A DNA stretch of 64,000 nt from Xanthomonas sp. XNM01. GTDB taxonomy: Bacteria; Pseudomonadota; Gammaproteobacteria; Xanthomonadales; Xanthomonadaceae. A model generated the notes under the pieces. It was given only the letters and a program-made list of their open reading frames with translations. It was not told the origin of the DNA and ran no database searches. Position numbers and translations under genes: made by a program. The stretch is taken from the NCBI RefSeq assembly GCF_014851915.1, contig NZ_JACVAP010000001.1, positions 434,001-498,000 of the forward strand. The letters run 5' to 3'. Shown in pieces: positions 19,081 to 27,851 of this stretch (position 1 is its first letter; each line of letters opens with the position of its first letter).

Positions 19081-19878
19081 ATGGGCCCGCGCCGCATCGT
19101 CTGCCTGACCGAGGAACCGACCGAGACCCTGTATGCGCTCGGCGAACAGGACCGCATCGTCGGCATCTCCGGCTTCACTGTGCGGCCGCCGCAGGTGCGT
19201 CGCGAGAAGCCCAAGGTCAGCGCCTTCACCAGCGCCAAGATCGACGCGATCCTGGCGCTGCGCCCGGACATGGCGATCGGTTTCTCCGACATCCAGGCCG
19301 ACATCGCCGCCGGGCTGGTCAGGCGTGGTGTCGAGGTCTGGATCGCCAACCATCGCAGCGTCGACGGCATCCTCGACTACATCCGCCGCCTCGGCGCGCT
19401 GGTCGGCGTGGCCGCGCGTGCCGAGGCGTATGCCGACAGCCTGCAGCGCAACCTCGACGCGATCGCCGCCGACGCGGCGACACTGGCCCGGCGACCCCGG
19501 GTGTACTTCGAGGAATGGGACACGCCGATCATCACCGGCATCCAGTGGGTGGCCGAGCTGGTGCGGATCGCCGGTGGCGACGATGTATTCCCCGAACTGT
19601 CGGCCGAACCCCTGGCGAAGGCGCGGATCCTGGCCGATGGCGACCCGGTGATCGCGCGCGCGCCGGACATCATCCTCGGCTCGTGGTGCGGCAAGAAGTT
19701 CCGCCCGGAGCAGGTGGCCGCACGGCCGGGCTGGGATGCGATCCCTGCGGTGCGCGATGGCGAGCTGCACGAGATCAAGTCGCCGTTGATCCTGCAGCCG
19801 GGGCCGGCGGCGTTGACCGATGGCGTGGCGGCGATCGCCGCCATCGTGCAGGAGTGGGCGCAGCGGCAGCCTCGCTGA
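19081..19878 (+). CDS. Orphan metal-chelate binding protein (BtuF-like) without signal peptide
   Basis: A 265 aa protein with the periplasmic-binding-protein fold of the BtuF/FhuD class. RIVCLTEEPTETLYALGEQDRIVGISGF is the usual first lobe, PDMAIGFSDIQADIAAGLVRRGVEVW and the SVDGILDYIRRLGALVG helix follow, and PDIILGSWCGKKFRPEQVAARPGWDAI the second lobe. It begins directly at the first strand, with no signal peptide or lipobox, and no permease or ATPase gene is adjacent. It is translated immediately after the acetyltransferase gene (2 nt gap). It may be cytoplasmic, or secreted by an unusual route; its ligand is unknown. Confidence 0.8.
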   Translation: MGPRRIVCLTEEPTETLYALGEQDRIVGISGFTVRPPQVRREKPKVSAFTSAKIDAILALRPDMAIGFSDIQADIAAGLVRRGVEVWIANHRSVDGILDYIRRLGALVGVAARAEAYADSLQRNLDAIAADAATLARRPRVYFEEWDTPIITGIQWVAELVRIAGGDDVFPELSAEPLAKARILADGDPVIARAPDIILGSWCGKKFRPEQVAARPGWDAIPAVRDGELHEIKSPLILQPGPAALTDGVAAIAAIVQEWAQRQPR

Positions 19879-19988
19879 TCGATTGCGCCTTTCGTACCTG
19901 CGCCTTTTCCAGCTGCAGCCGTTGCGGCGGTTCTTCGCACGGAATATCGACAGGCACTGGCGGTGCCATTGTCGTGGGTGATGCCATC

Positions 19989-20051
19989 CTTTCCGCTTTC
20001 CGCTTTCCGCTTTCCGCTTTCCGCTTTCCGCCTTCCGCCTTCCGCCTTCGA
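19989..20051 (+). repeat. Heptamer tandem array CTTTCCG
   Basis: Six perfect copies of CTTTCCG from 19989 to 20030 are followed by two copies of CCTTCCG and a degenerate CCTTCGA. The period is exactly seven. Confidence 0.92.
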
Positions 20052-20060
20052 CTTTCGGCT

Positions 20061-20084
20061 GTTGCTGTTGCTGTTGCTGTTGCT
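20061..20084 (+). repeat. Hexamer tandem array GTTGCT (left end)
   Basis: Four perfect copies of GTTGCT. The same hexamer in reverse complement (AGCAAC) recurs at 20727-20762, so the two arrays are in inverted orientation at the two ends of the block. Confidence 0.9.
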
Positions 20085-20127
20085 TGCGCCTGGGCTCTTG
20101 TTCCGCTGTTTGCTCCTGACCCTCAGT

Positions 20128-20206
20128 GCCGTGAAGCGAGCCGAGCATCGCAGCGATGGCGGGGGCGAAGAGACCCACGTGTCTGAGCGCAGCGAGTTGT
20201 GGGCCG
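20128..20206 (+). repeat. Left arm of long inverted repeat
   Basis: This 79 bp arm is matched in reverse complement by 20588-20666. The inner 33 bp (20174-20206 against 20588-20620) pair perfectly, and the outer 46 bp pair with few mismatches (for example GAGCATCGCAGCG is shared). Confidence 0.9.
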
Positions 20207-20306
20207 GCCCCGCCAGCGCGAGAGAGGCCCCCCTTTTCGGGGAGCGCAGGCACCGGCGTGGCACAGCCGCGCCGGCTCGCGGACCGGCTGTGCTTTCTTT
20301 TGGTTA

Positions 20307-20332
20307 CTTTTCTTTGCACAAGCAAAGAAAAG
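20307..20332. repeat. Perfect hairpin inside repeat block
   Basis: CTTTTCTTTGC, loop ACAA, then GCAAAGAAAAG: an 11 bp perfect stem in AT-rich DNA. The closely similar motif at 20485-20510 lies in the other half of the block. Confidence 0.85.
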
Positions 20333-20411
20333 TGACTCGCTCCCGCCCGCGCAGCGGGTAGAGCGAAAGCTCTGCTGTTGCTTCAGCTTCTGCCTCGCCT
20401 GTGACTGGCTG

Positions 20412-20441
20412 AACGGCAACGGCAACGGCAACGGCAACGGC
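20412..20441 (+). repeat. Hexamer tandem array AACGGC
   Basis: Five perfect copies of AACGGC between the two inverted arms, near the centre of the block. Confidence 0.9.
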
Positions 20442-20484
20442 CGAGGCCAGGCTTCAGGGCAACGGCTTCCGCGCTGTTGCGCGG

Positions 20485-20510
20485 CTTACTTTTGTCTTGG
20501 CAAAAGTAAG
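20485..20510. repeat. Second hairpin inside repeat block
   Basis: CTTACTTTTG, loop TCTTGG, then CAAAAGTAAG: a 10 bp perfect stem. It resembles the hairpin at 20307 in base composition and size. Confidence 0.85.
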
Positions 20511-20587
20511 CAAAACCGCCGTCGCCGGACGCGATCCGATCCGGCTTCGCCGAATCGGTTCCCTGCGCTTCTCGCGTCGCTGGGGGA

Positions 20588-20666
20588 CGGCCCACAACTC
20601 GCTGCGCTCAGACACGTGGGCCTCTTCGCCCCCATCGCCGCTGCGATGCTCGGCCCGCTTTACGGC
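20588..20666 (-). repeat. Right arm of long inverted repeat
   Basis: Reverse complement of the left arm at 20128-20206, with a perfect 33 bp core at 20588-20620. The arms are 381 bp apart. Confidence 0.9.
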
Positions 20667-20724
20667 TCGGGTAGATCAACAGCCAAAGCCAAGGTCAAAG
20701 CCAAAGCACAGGCAGAGCAGGATC

Positions 20725-20762
<38 letters not shown>

Positions 20763-20791
20763 GCGCCGCCCGCTGGTGCGAGAAGGCCGGC

Positions 20792-21379
20792 TCAGCCGCG
20801 CTCGAGCGCCGAGGCCGTGTCCGCCAGCGCCGGCGCCAGCCAGCAATGCGAGCCCACCGGGGTGAAACCTTCCGCCTGCAGTCGCCGCCGGTACCAGCGG
20901 GCCGGCCGTGCCTGGAAATCCACCGTGTCGCCTTCGAACTCGTCCTCGGCGGCGAAGGTCTCCAGGAAGGCGACGCCACCGCACAGCTCGGCCAGTCCAC
21001 GCAGGCCGCGTCCGAGTTCGCGCGAGGGCAGATAGTGCAGCACGTCGGCACAGACCAGCAGGTCGACCGGGGCGCTGGGGCGCAGGTACTCGAAATCGCC
21101 GAAGCGGGCGTAGTGCAGGTTGCGGCGCGCACCATGGCGGGCGATCGCGTATTCGCTGCTGTCGAAGCCCATGTACTGCAGTTTCGGCCGCAGCTTCAGC
21201 AGTGGTGCGCGCCAGGCACCCTCGCCACAACCGATGTCCAGCACCGTGCGGACCGGGCGTTCCAGATGGTGCTCGGCCACCGATACCGCCAATGCGACCT
21301 TGCGTGCCAGCCGCTGCGGATCGTGCAGGGCCTGGTCGCGGTACCAGTGGTCGAAATAGTCGCGGTCGTAGGTCTTCAT
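20792..21379 (-). CDS. Class I SAM-dependent methyltransferase
   Basis: A 195 aa methyltransferase of the small class I type. Motif I is VLDIGCGEGAWRAPLL near residue 47, motif II MGFDSSEYAIARHG, and motif IV DLLVCADVLHYLP. The N terminus MKTYDRDYFDHWYRD fits the usual start of this family in xanthomonads; MPMKTYD at 21385 is an equal alternative. The substrate is not identifiable; a small molecule is more likely than RNA or protein because there is no extra domain. Its 3' end abuts the repeat block, and it is divergent from the hemJ-like gene. Confidence 0.82.
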   Translation of the reverse strand: MKTYDRDYFDHWYRDQALHDPQRLARKVALAVSVAEHHLERPVRTVLDIGCGEGAWRAPLLKLRPKLQYMGFDSSEYAIARHGARRNLHYARFGDFEYLRPSAPVDLLVCADVLHYLPSRELGRGLRGLAELCGGVAFLETFAAEDEFEGDTVDFQARPARWYRRRLQAEGFTPVGSHCWLAPALADTASALERG

Positions 21380-21510
21380 CGGCATGACGCGGGGTGTGGA
21401 GCGGGGCGCCATGCTCACATTCCGGGGCGCTGTGCGCCAGCGGTTGGACACGCGTAGCGGCCATGGCAGAAAATCCGGGAACGCCTCGCCAGCCGTGGAG
21501 CACGCCGCGC

Positions 21511-21933
21511 ATGTATCTCTGGGTCAAGACCTTCCACCTGTTGTTCGTCATCGCCTGGATGGCGGCGGTGTTCTACCTGCCGCGGATCCTGGTCAACGTC
21601 GTCGAGGCCGGCGCGCATCCGGAGGTGCGGGCACGCCTGCTGCTGATGGGACGGCGTCTGTATGGCTTCGGCCACATGATGCTCGGGCTGGCGGTGCTGC
21701 TCGGGTTGGCGCTGTGGCTGCATTTCGGCATGGGCCAGGGCGCGGGCTGGGTCCACGCCAAGCTGACCCTGGTGGCGCTGATGCTCGCCCACTACATCGT
21801 GGCCGGGCGCTGGCTGAAAGGCATCGACAAGGGCCGCACGCTGCCGTCGGCGCGTGCGCTGCGCTTCTTCAACGAGATCCCGGTGCTGCTGCTGGTTGGC
21901 GTGATCTGGCTGGTGCTGGCCAAGCCGTTCTGA
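21511..21933 (+). CDS. hemJ: HemJ/CopD-family membrane protein
   Basis: A 140 aa four-helix membrane protein. MYLWVKTFHLLFVIAWMAAVFYLPR, the basic loop RARLLLMGRRLYGFGHMMLG and WVHAKLTLVALMLAHYIVAGRW match the UPF0093/HemJ family, protoporphyrinogen IX oxidases that bind b-type heme. The invariant histidine and lysine of HemJ correspond to His9 and Lys84 here. It is shorter than the related CopD copper proteins. An in-frame ATG at 21463 would add 16 hydrophilic residues; I chose 21511 because homologues begin at this helix. Together with hemE in this window it would supply heme precursors. Confidence 0.75.
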   Translation: MYLWVKTFHLLFVIAWMAAVFYLPRILVNVVEAGAHPEVRARLLLMGRRLYGFGHMMLGLAVLLGLALWLHFGMGQGAGWVHAKLTLVALMLAHYIVAGRWLKGIDKGRTLPSARALRFFNEIPVLLLVGVIWLVLAKPF

Positions 21934-22615
21934 GTGCGTCCCCGTCCGCGCAGCGGGCTGCTGCCGCGCGACGGGCTGGAGGGATGCGGGCGTGGTGCCG
22001 TTCTTCAGTCTGCCCGTCGCCCTGCGCGGGTGGGCCCAGAGTCACGCGGCCGCTGATCCGTTGCGGATCCTGCGTCCATTTCACTGCTTCGCGCCGGGTT
22101 GCGCGGCGCCTGCGATACCGCGTCCGCAGGCAGGTGGCGATGGTCACGCCGTGAGCCACCGCGCCGATCAGGATCGCAGTGATCCAGCCTGATCCCGGGA
22201 TGTTCTGTCCTGACGGGCGCGAGCGCGACCCGCGGATCAACGTGCGTGCTGGATGCTGCGTCAGGGTATCGGCATCGCGGCGCAGGGCGGATCGGCGGAT
22301 GCAGGCAGGCCAGCTGCGCGATGACGCGGACGCGGCGTCTGTTGCTGCCTTCCATGCCGCGCCTGCGGCCTGGCCGGATTCGGAGCCGGAGCTGTCCGGC
22401 TGCAACGCTGGGCCGGGCAGAGACGCGAACCGGAGCGCTGGCCCCTGCCAACAGCGGGGACTGACGGAGCGCACCTGCTGCAGCCCGTGCTTTCCGTCCT
22501 GTCGCCGCGGCTGCAGCGCGGTGGCGCTTCGAACCCCCCCAGGCCACAGACCAAGGCGTGCCTGCAGCAGGGCATGCGGTGACGGCGGTGCGCCGTCATC
22601 GCATCCCGACGTCGC
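21934..22615. other. Long intergenic region without recognisable gene
   Basis: About 680 bp between the hemJ-like gene and the phosphatase. Long open frames exist on both strands, but none has a plausible start, domain or codon pattern. One minus-strand frame contains a single hydrophobic segment (WITAILIGAVAHGVTIATC), which is not enough to call a gene. The only structural element I see is the hairpin at 22574-22604. Confidence 0.5.
22574..22604 (-). terminator. Strong hairpin downstream of the phosphatase gene
   Basis: ATGCGGTGACGGCG and CGCCGTCATCGCAT form a 14 bp stem with one G-T pair and a GTG loop. It begins 11 nt after the phosphatase stop. There is no T-run, so it may be a processing or mRNA-stability element instead. 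Confidence 0.4.
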
Positions 22616-24307
22616 TCAGCGCTTCATGAACTCCGTTGGCTTTGGCAGCTCGACCGGCACGCCGTTGGCGTCGCAGGTACCGGCTTCGCACAGGGTCTGC
22701 CGCAGGCGGGGCGTGGACTGGACGATGAAATGGTAGATCGCGTTCTGCTCGACCGTGCCACGGATCGCACTGCTGCCCGGGCCGCGCGCCCAGATGCCGA
22801 CGTCCTCGCCGCCATGCGACTCCGAACCCATCGGCACCAGCGCCTCCTGCAGGTAGTCCGGATGCTCGGTGTCGATGTCGGTCAGGTTCGGGCGGCCGTC
22901 GGCCGGCTCGATGTTGCTGGGGCTGTGCAGGAAGCGCTTCGGGCCGGCCGGCTGGCGGTTGCTCGCGCCGGTGTGGCCGGGGCCGTTGGCGTAGCTCAGC
23001 GTGGTGTAGGGCAGGCCGCTGGCGTCGCGGGCGTAGCTGTTGGGGTCGCCGTCCTCGCCGCTGCCGCCGCGGACCTTGCCCAGGATCGCGTTGCCGCGCA
23101 CCGGGTAGCCGACGAAGTTCAGCGTGTGCGAGTGGTCGGCGGTGACCACGATCAGGGTGTCGTCGGCCGAGGTCGCGTCGATCGCGGCCTGGACCGCATC
23201 GGACATCGTCACGGTCTCGTCCAGCGCACGGTAGGCGTTGCCGTAGTGGTTGGCGTGGTCGATGCGCGCGCCTTCGATCATCAGCACGTAGCCGTTCGGT
23301 TCGCGCGACAGGCGCGCGATCGCGGTGCGGGTCAGCTCGGCCAGGCTCGGTTCGGCGGCGGTGTCGCGCTCGTGCTCGAACTGCATGTGGTCCGGCTCGA
23401 ACAGGCCGAAGATCGCCGGCGCGTCGGCCGCGGCCTGCAGCTGCTCGCGGTTCCACACGTAGGCGCCCTGCGGATGCAGGGCTTTCCATTCGGCGATCAG
23501 GTCGCGGCCGTCCAGGCGCTGGCCGACCTTGTCGTCGTACTCGGGATCGCGCTGCTCGACGGTGGTGAACTCGCCACGACCACCGCCCAGCATCACCAGC
23601 GGGCCGCGGCCGTAGTCGGCGGTGACCAGCTGGCTGGCGATGTCGCGGCAGCCCTGCGCCACTGCTTCCGGCGGCAGGTCGGTGTCGTTCTCCCAGTTGC
23701 GGTTGGGCACGTGGGTGTAGGTCGCCGCCGGGGTGGCGTGGGTCAGGCGCGCGGTGCTGACGATGCCGGTGGCCATGCCGGCGCGGTCGGCCAGCTGCAG
23801 CCAGGTCAGGCGGTGCTTGCCCAGGCTGTCGGCGCAGTCCAGGCGGTTGCCGGCGGACACGCCGATCGCGCCCATGTGGGTCTTCACGCCGGTGGTGATC
23901 GCGCTCATCGTGCCGGCCGAGTCGGGCGTCTGTGCGTCGGTGTTGTAGGTCTTGCTGAATGCGGTCTGCGGGAAATGCTCCCAGCTCAGCAGGTTCTCCT
24001 CGCCGGGGTTGCCGCTGCGCTGGCCCTGCAGGATGCGGGCGGCGGCGACCGTGGTCAGGCTCATGCCGTCGCCGAGGAACAGGATCACGTTCTTCGCCTT
24101 GCCGTCCATCGCGCCGTTGGCGGCGGCGCGCGCCGCGCCGCTGCGGTACCACCATTCGGGGGTTTCGCCGGCCGGGTGGGCCACGGCCGGCACCTCGACG
24201 GCGATGCCGGCGGCGACGGGACGGGCAGGGGTGGCGGAGCAGCCGACCAGGGTGGTCAGGGCCGCGCACAGCGCGGTCAGGGGCAGGGCGGAGTTGAAAC
24301 GGCGCAT
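22616..24307 (-). CDS. Alkaline phosphatase lipoprotein (PhoA superfamily)
   Basis: A 563 aa phosphomonoesterase that releases phosphate from organic esters outside the cytoplasm. The N terminus ends in a lipobox (TTLVGC, Cys23), so the enzyme should be membrane-anchored. VILFLGDGMSLTTVAAAR holds a metal aspartate (Asp80), TPDSAGTMSAITTG the nucleophile Ser130, MIEGARIDHANH the zinc ligands, VVTADHSHTL further metal ligands, and SESHGGEDVGIWARGPG the C-terminal zinc histidine. It is longer than E. coli PhoA because of an insert around 290-340. The start at 24307 follows a GGAAGC ribosome-binding-like sequence; the upstream 19 codons lack signal features. Confidence 0.95.
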   Translation of the reverse strand: MRRFNSALPLTALCAALTTLVGCSATPARPVAAGIAVEVPAVAHPAGETPEWWYRSGAARAAANGAMDGKAKNVILFLGDGMSLTTVAAARILQGQRSGNPGEENLLSWEHFPQTAFSKTYNTDAQTPDSAGTMSAITTGVKTHMGAIGVSAGNRLDCADSLGKHRLTWLQLADRAGMATGIVSTARLTHATPAATYTHVPNRNWENDTDLPPEAVAQGCRDIASQLVTADYGRGPLVMLGGGRGEFTTVEQRDPEYDDKVGQRLDGRDLIAEWKALHPQGAYVWNREQLQAAADAPAIFGLFEPDHMQFEHERDTAAEPSLAELTRTAIARLSREPNGYVLMIEGARIDHANHYGNAYRALDETVTMSDAVQAAIDATSADDTLIVVTADHSHTLNFVGYPVRGNAILGKVRGGSGEDGDPNSYARDASGLPYTTLSYANGPGHTGASNRQPAGPKRFLHSPSNIEPADGRPNLTDIDTEHPDYLQEALVPMGSESHGGEDVGIWARGPGSSAIRGTVEQNAIYHFIVQSTPRLRQTLCEAGTCDANGVPVELPKPTEFMKR

Positions 24308-24521
24308 CGGGCTTCCAGCTGGTGATCCGGGCCGCAGGCGGTCATGCAGCGGCGGTGCGGCCATCGCCGCGCTCGCCTGCAGCGCGGGGCATGCGGGAGG
24401 GGCGTGAAGTATGACGGTTCACGGGTGTCGTATCGATGACACACCGGCGTTCCACCAGCGCCGTCGCCAGCATCGCCCGGCTGGGCTATCGTGCGCCGTT
24501 ACCCGGTTCAGGTGGTTGCGG

Positions 24522-25823
24522 ATGAAGCTCGTGTCGGCCTGGTTGGCCATTCCGTTCTGGCAGCGCGTGCTCGCCGGTTTCGTGCTGGGCGCGCTGGCGG
24601 GCTGGGCGATGGGGCCGGCGGCGCAGACCTGGTTCGGGCCGCTGGGCACGCTGTACGTGACCCTGATCAAGATGATCGCGGTGCCGCTGGTGCTGTTCGC
24701 GGTGATCAACGCGGTCGCCTCGCTGCATGGCCAGCAGTCGGTGGCGGCGCTGGGCGGGCGCACCTTCCTGTGGTTCGCGGCCACCGCGGCGCTGGCGGTG
24801 GGCGTGGGCCTGTCGGTCGGCCTGGTGCTCAAGCCCGGGCACGGCATCAGCGGGCTGGAGATGGCGGCGGACTTCGTCCCGCGCGAGGTGCCAGGCCCGG
24901 TCCAGGTGCTGCTGGACGTGGTGCCTGCCAATCCGTTCGCTGCCCTGGCCGATGGCAGGATCCTGCAGGTGATCTTCTTCGCCGGCCTGGTCGGCTTCGC
25001 CCTGGTCAAGCTGGGTGAGCGTGCGGCCAGGCTGCGCGCGCTGGCCACCGAGGCCAGCGACACGATGATCCAGGTCACCCGCTTCGTGCTGGAGATGACC
25101 CCGCTGGGCACCTTCGGCCTGATCGCCGGCCTGGTCGGCAGCTACGGCTTCGAGAAGCTGCTGCCGCTGGGCACCTTCGTGTTCGCGCTGTACCTGGCCT
25201 GCGCACTGCAGATCGTGGTGGTCTACGGCGGCCTGCTGCTGGCGCACGGCCTCAATCCGCTGAAGTTCTTCCGCGGCGCCGCGGCCGGCATGCAGGTCGC
25301 GTTCGTCAGTTCGTCCAGCTTCGCCTCGATGCCGGTGGCGATCCGCAGCGTCACCCACAACCTGGGCGTGGACCGGAACTACGCCGCGTTCGCGGTGCCG
25401 CTGGGCGCCAGCATCAAGATGGACGGCTGCGGGGCGATCTTCCCGGCCCTGACCAGCGTGTTCGTCGCCCAGTACTTCGGCCTGGACCTGTCGGTCGACC
25501 AGTACTTCGTGATCCTGCTGGCCTCGGTGCTGGGCAGCTTCGGCACCGCCGGCGTACCGGGCACGGCGGTGGTGATGGTGACCGTGGTGCTGAGCGCGGC
25601 CGGCCTGCCGCTGGAAGGCATCGGCCTGCTGGTGGCGATCGACCGCGTGCTCGACATGATGCGCACCATGACCAACGTGACCGGGCAGATGCTGGTGCCG
25701 GTGCTGGTCGCCAAGGAGACCGGCCTGCTCGACACGCAGGTCTACCAGCGCGCCTCCAGCAACGTCGGCATCGACGACGGGACGGCGGACAGCGCCTCCC
25801 CCGGCAAGGATACCGTCGCCTGA
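24522..25823 (+). CDS. Dicarboxylate/amino acid:cation symporter (DAACS)
   Basis: A 433 aa sodium- or proton-coupled transporter of the glutamate/aspartate/dicarboxylate family. Membrane helices run through most of the length. The HP1 serine-rich loop is VSSSSFASMP, TM7 has SIKMDGCGAIFPALTSVF in place of the more common NMDGT motif, HP2 is GSFGTAGVPGTAVV, and TM8 has DRVLDMMRTMTNVTGQ with the substrate-binding Asp and Asn. The start at 24522 gives a cytoplasmic N terminus directly before TM1. Uptake of C4-dicarboxylates or acidic/neutral amino acids is expected; specificity is not resolvable. It is convergent with the next gene, 16 nt apart. Confidence 0.92.
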   Translation: MKLVSAWLAIPFWQRVLAGFVLGALAGWAMGPAAQTWFGPLGTLYVTLIKMIAVPLVLFAVINAVASLHGQQSVAALGGRTFLWFAATAALAVGVGLSVGLVLKPGHGISGLEMAADFVPREVPGPVQVLLDVVPANPFAALADGRILQVIFFAGLVGFALVKLGERAARLRALATEASDTMIQVTRFVLEMTPLGTFGLIAGLVGSYGFEKLLPLGTFVFALYLACALQIVVVYGGLLLAHGLNPLKFFRGAAAGMQVAFVSSSSFASMPVAIRSVTHNLGVDRNYAAFAVPLGASIKMDGCGAIFPALTSVFVAQYFGLDLSVDQYFVILLASVLGSFGTAGVPGTAVVMVTVVLSAAGLPLEGIGLLVAIDRVLDMMRTMTNVTGQMLVPVLVAKETGLLDTQVYQRASSNVGIDDGTADSASPGKDTVA

Positions 25824-25839
25824 GCGGCCGCTGCGCCGC

Positions 25840-26703
25840 TCATTCCGACGCCGGCCGACGCGCCGCCCACCAGGCGAAGGCGGCGGCGGTGAAGAACATC
25901 AGCAGGCTGTAGACCGCCGCGGGCACCGACATCGCCGCGTTGCCCAGCACGTTGAGCGCGATGAAGATCGCCAGCGTGCCGTTGTGGATGCCGATCTCCA
26001 TCGCGATCGCCACCGCCTGCCGGCGTGGAAGCCGCAGTGCCAGCGGAGCGGCATAGCCGGCGCCCATGCTGACCAGGTTGAACAGCAGGCAGGCCAGCCC
26101 GACCACCGCCAGGTGCGATGCCAGCGTGCGCCATTCCTGCGCGACCGCGGCCACGATCAGCAGCGCCAGCACCAGCACCGACAGCAGCCGCAGCGGCTTC
26201 TCGGCGCGCGCGGCGAAGCCCGGTGCACGGGCGCGCACCAGCATGCCTAGCGCCACCGGCAGCACGATGATCACTGCCACCTCGATCACCTTGCGGGTCG
26301 GTGGCGGCACGTACTGGCCGGCGCCGAGGAAATGCTCGAGCGCCAGGTTCAGGATCAGGGGCAGGGTCAGCAGGCACAGCGCGCTGTTGATCGCGGTCAG
26401 GGTGATGTTGAGCGCCACGTCGCCACGCGCGAGATGGCTGTAGATGTTGGCGGTGGCGCCGCCGGGCGAGGCCGCCAGCAGCATCAGGCCCACGGCCAGT
26501 TCGGCCGGAAGGCGGAACGCCAGGGCCAGCGCGAACGCCGCCCAGGGCAGCACCAGGATCTGCAGACCCAGGCCCGTCAGCACCGCGCGCGGGTAGCGCG
26601 CGACGCGGCGGAAGTCTTCGGTGGTCAGGCCCAGCCCGAGCCCGAACATGATCACGCCCAGCGCCAGCGGCAGCAGCGCGTTGGTCAGCAACGAAGCCTG
26701 CAT
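25840..26703 (-). CDS. Bile acid:sodium symporter family transporter
   Basis: A 287 aa, nine to ten helix membrane protein of the BASS/SBF family. Family landmarks are LGLGLTTEDFRRVARYPRAV, AASPGGATANIYSHLARGDVALN (the sodium-binding region of the first crossover) and AIAMEIGIHNGTLAIFIA (second crossover). Bacterial members carry pantoate, pyruvate or other organic anions with sodium; the substrate is unknown. A GGGAGGGG ribosome binding site precedes the ATG at 26703. Confidence 0.9.
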   Translation of the reverse strand: MQASLLTNALLPLALGVIMFGLGLGLTTEDFRRVARYPRAVLTGLGLQILVLPWAAFALALAFRLPAELAVGLMLLAASPGGATANIYSHLARGDVALNITLTAINSALCLLTLPLILNLALEHFLGAGQYVPPPTRKVIEVAVIIVLPVALGMLVRARAPGFAARAEKPLRLLSVLVLALLIVAAVAQEWRTLASHLAVVGLACLLFNLVSMGAGYAAPLALRLPRRQAVAIAMEIGIHNGTLAIFIALNVLGNAAMSVPAAVYSLLMFFTAAAFAWWAARRPASE

Positions 26704-26814
26704 CGGCGGTTCCCCTCCCGCATCGGGTAGCGGCGACCATGCCGCAGCGGCAGGGGATGGTCACGCTGCTGCGCGGCATGGCGCGTGCCACGGCCCGGCA
26801 CCCGGAAACGACAA

Positions 26815-26832
26815 GGCCGCCCGAAGGCGGCC
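26815..26832 (-). terminator. Rho-independent terminator of the first NlpC/P60 gene
   Basis: On the minus strand, GGCCGCC, loop TTCG and GGCGGCC are followed by TTGTCGTTT. The TTCG tetraloop and T-rich tail make this a good intrinsic terminator, 25 nt after the stop at 26858. Confidence 0.75.
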
Positions 26833-26857
26833 CTGGATGCGTCGTTGGCGGGGTGGA

Positions 26858-27742
26858 TCAGATGTCGATCCGGCGCGCCTGCATGAAGCGGGTGCCCCAG
26901 TAGCCGCCGGTCATGCTGTCCACACGCACGTCCTTGCCGCGGCTGGGCGCGTGCAGGAACTGGCCCTCGCCGACATAGATGCCGACGTGGTTGATGCGGC
27001 CGCGCATGCCGAAGAACACCAGGTCGCCGGGGCTCAGCGCGTTGCGGTCCTTGATCAGCTCGCCCTCGCCGATGCCGGCGATCTCGCGCGAGACGCGCGG
27101 CAACTCCACGCCGAGCACGTTGCGGAACACGTAGCCGACCAGGCCGCTGCAGTCGAAGCCGGTGTCCGGCGAGGTGCCGCCCCAGCGGTAGGGAGTGCCG
27201 ACCAGCGACATGGCGCCCTTGAGTACCTGCTGCACGCGGTTGTCGGTGACCGCCTGCGAAGCCGCTGCACCCTGCTGGGCGCGGCCCTCGGCGCCCTGGC
27301 CGAGTTCGTAGGCGTTGATCAGGCGGCTGATGTCGCCGGCGAACATGGCCGAGCGGTCCAGCAGCGGGAGGGCGTCGTTGCCGGCCAGGTGCGGCAGCAG
27401 TGCGGCCAGGGTGGCCGTCGCGGCGGCGTCGGCCTTGCGACGCAGGGGGGAGCCGGTGGCAGCGGCCGGCTGCGGTGCCGCAGCGCTGGCGTGGGAGGTC
27501 GGGGTGGCCGGAGCGGCGGATGCCGCCGTGGCGGTGGTGGGCGGGGCCAGCGGGAGATCGATGCTGGGGGCCGGTTGCTGCTGCAGTTCGATCGCCTCGG
27601 GAACAACCGGAGCGGGTTCCGGTGCGGCCAGCGCAGGCAGTGCGCAGGAGACCAGCAGCGGCAGAAGCAGGAAGCGTTTTGCCCGATGGAGGCGGGGCGG
27701 GGCGATGGCAGGCAGGCCTGGCGTCAGGTCGTCGGTCGTCAC
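26858..27742 (-). CDS. NlpC/P60 cell-wall hydrolase with long linker
   Basis: A 294 aa exported peptidoglycan endopeptidase (C40). It starts with GTG, a 20-residue basic leader and a signal sequence (KRFLLLPLLVSCALPALAAP). A low-complexity Ala/Pro/Thr linker runs from about 45 to 100. The catalytic domain is C-terminal: Cys198 in DTGFDCSGLVGYVF, His252 in NHVGIYVGEG and His264 in FLHAP. Such enzymes cut the D-Glu-mDAP (or equivalent) bond in peptide stems. It is the downstream member of a tandem pair with the lipoprotein at 27852. Confidence 0.92.
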   Translation of the reverse strand: MTTDDLTPGLPAIAPPRLHRAKRFLLLPLLVSCALPALAAPEPAPVVPEAIELQQQPAPSIDLPLAPPTTATAASAAPATPTSHASAAAPQPAAATGSPLRRKADAAATATLAALLPHLAGNDALPLLDRSAMFAGDISRLINAYELGQGAEGRAQQGAAASQAVTDNRVQQVLKGAMSLVGTPYRWGGTSPDTGFDCSGLVGYVFRNVLGVELPRVSREIAGIGEGELIKDRNALSPGDLVFFGMRGRINHVGIYVGEGQFLHAPSRGKDVRVDSMTGGYWGTRFMQARRIDI

Positions 27743-27796
27743 GCGGCGGTCACACAGGAAAAAGCGATGGGCGATGATGCCCCGTCCCGGTGACCA

Positions 27797-27828
27797 CCAT
27801 GTTCAAAAAAAGTTAATTTTTGGTAAAT
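27797..27828. promoter_or_regulatory. AT-rich island upstream of NlpC/P60 gene
   Basis: A stretch with runs CAAAAAAAG, TTAATTTTTGG and TAAA is the most AT-rich part of an otherwise 70% GC segment. It lies between the two NlpC/P60 genes and about 55-85 nt before the GTG start of the downstream one, so it probably holds its promoter or an UP-like element. I cannot fix the -35 and -10 hexamers. Confidence 0.4.
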
Positions 27829-27851
27829 CCCGATGTGACCGCTGTCCGCTT

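Noticed and set aside
19980-20360. Plus-strand frame across the heptamer and hexamer arrays
   Set aside because: The protein would be strings of FPLSAFR and L residues derived from simple repeats; no signal or domain supports it.
21869-22547. Long minus-strand frames between the hemJ-like gene and the phosphatase
   Set aside because: They contain only low-complexity Arg/Ala/Pro with one hydrophobic segment, no start signal and no recognisable family.
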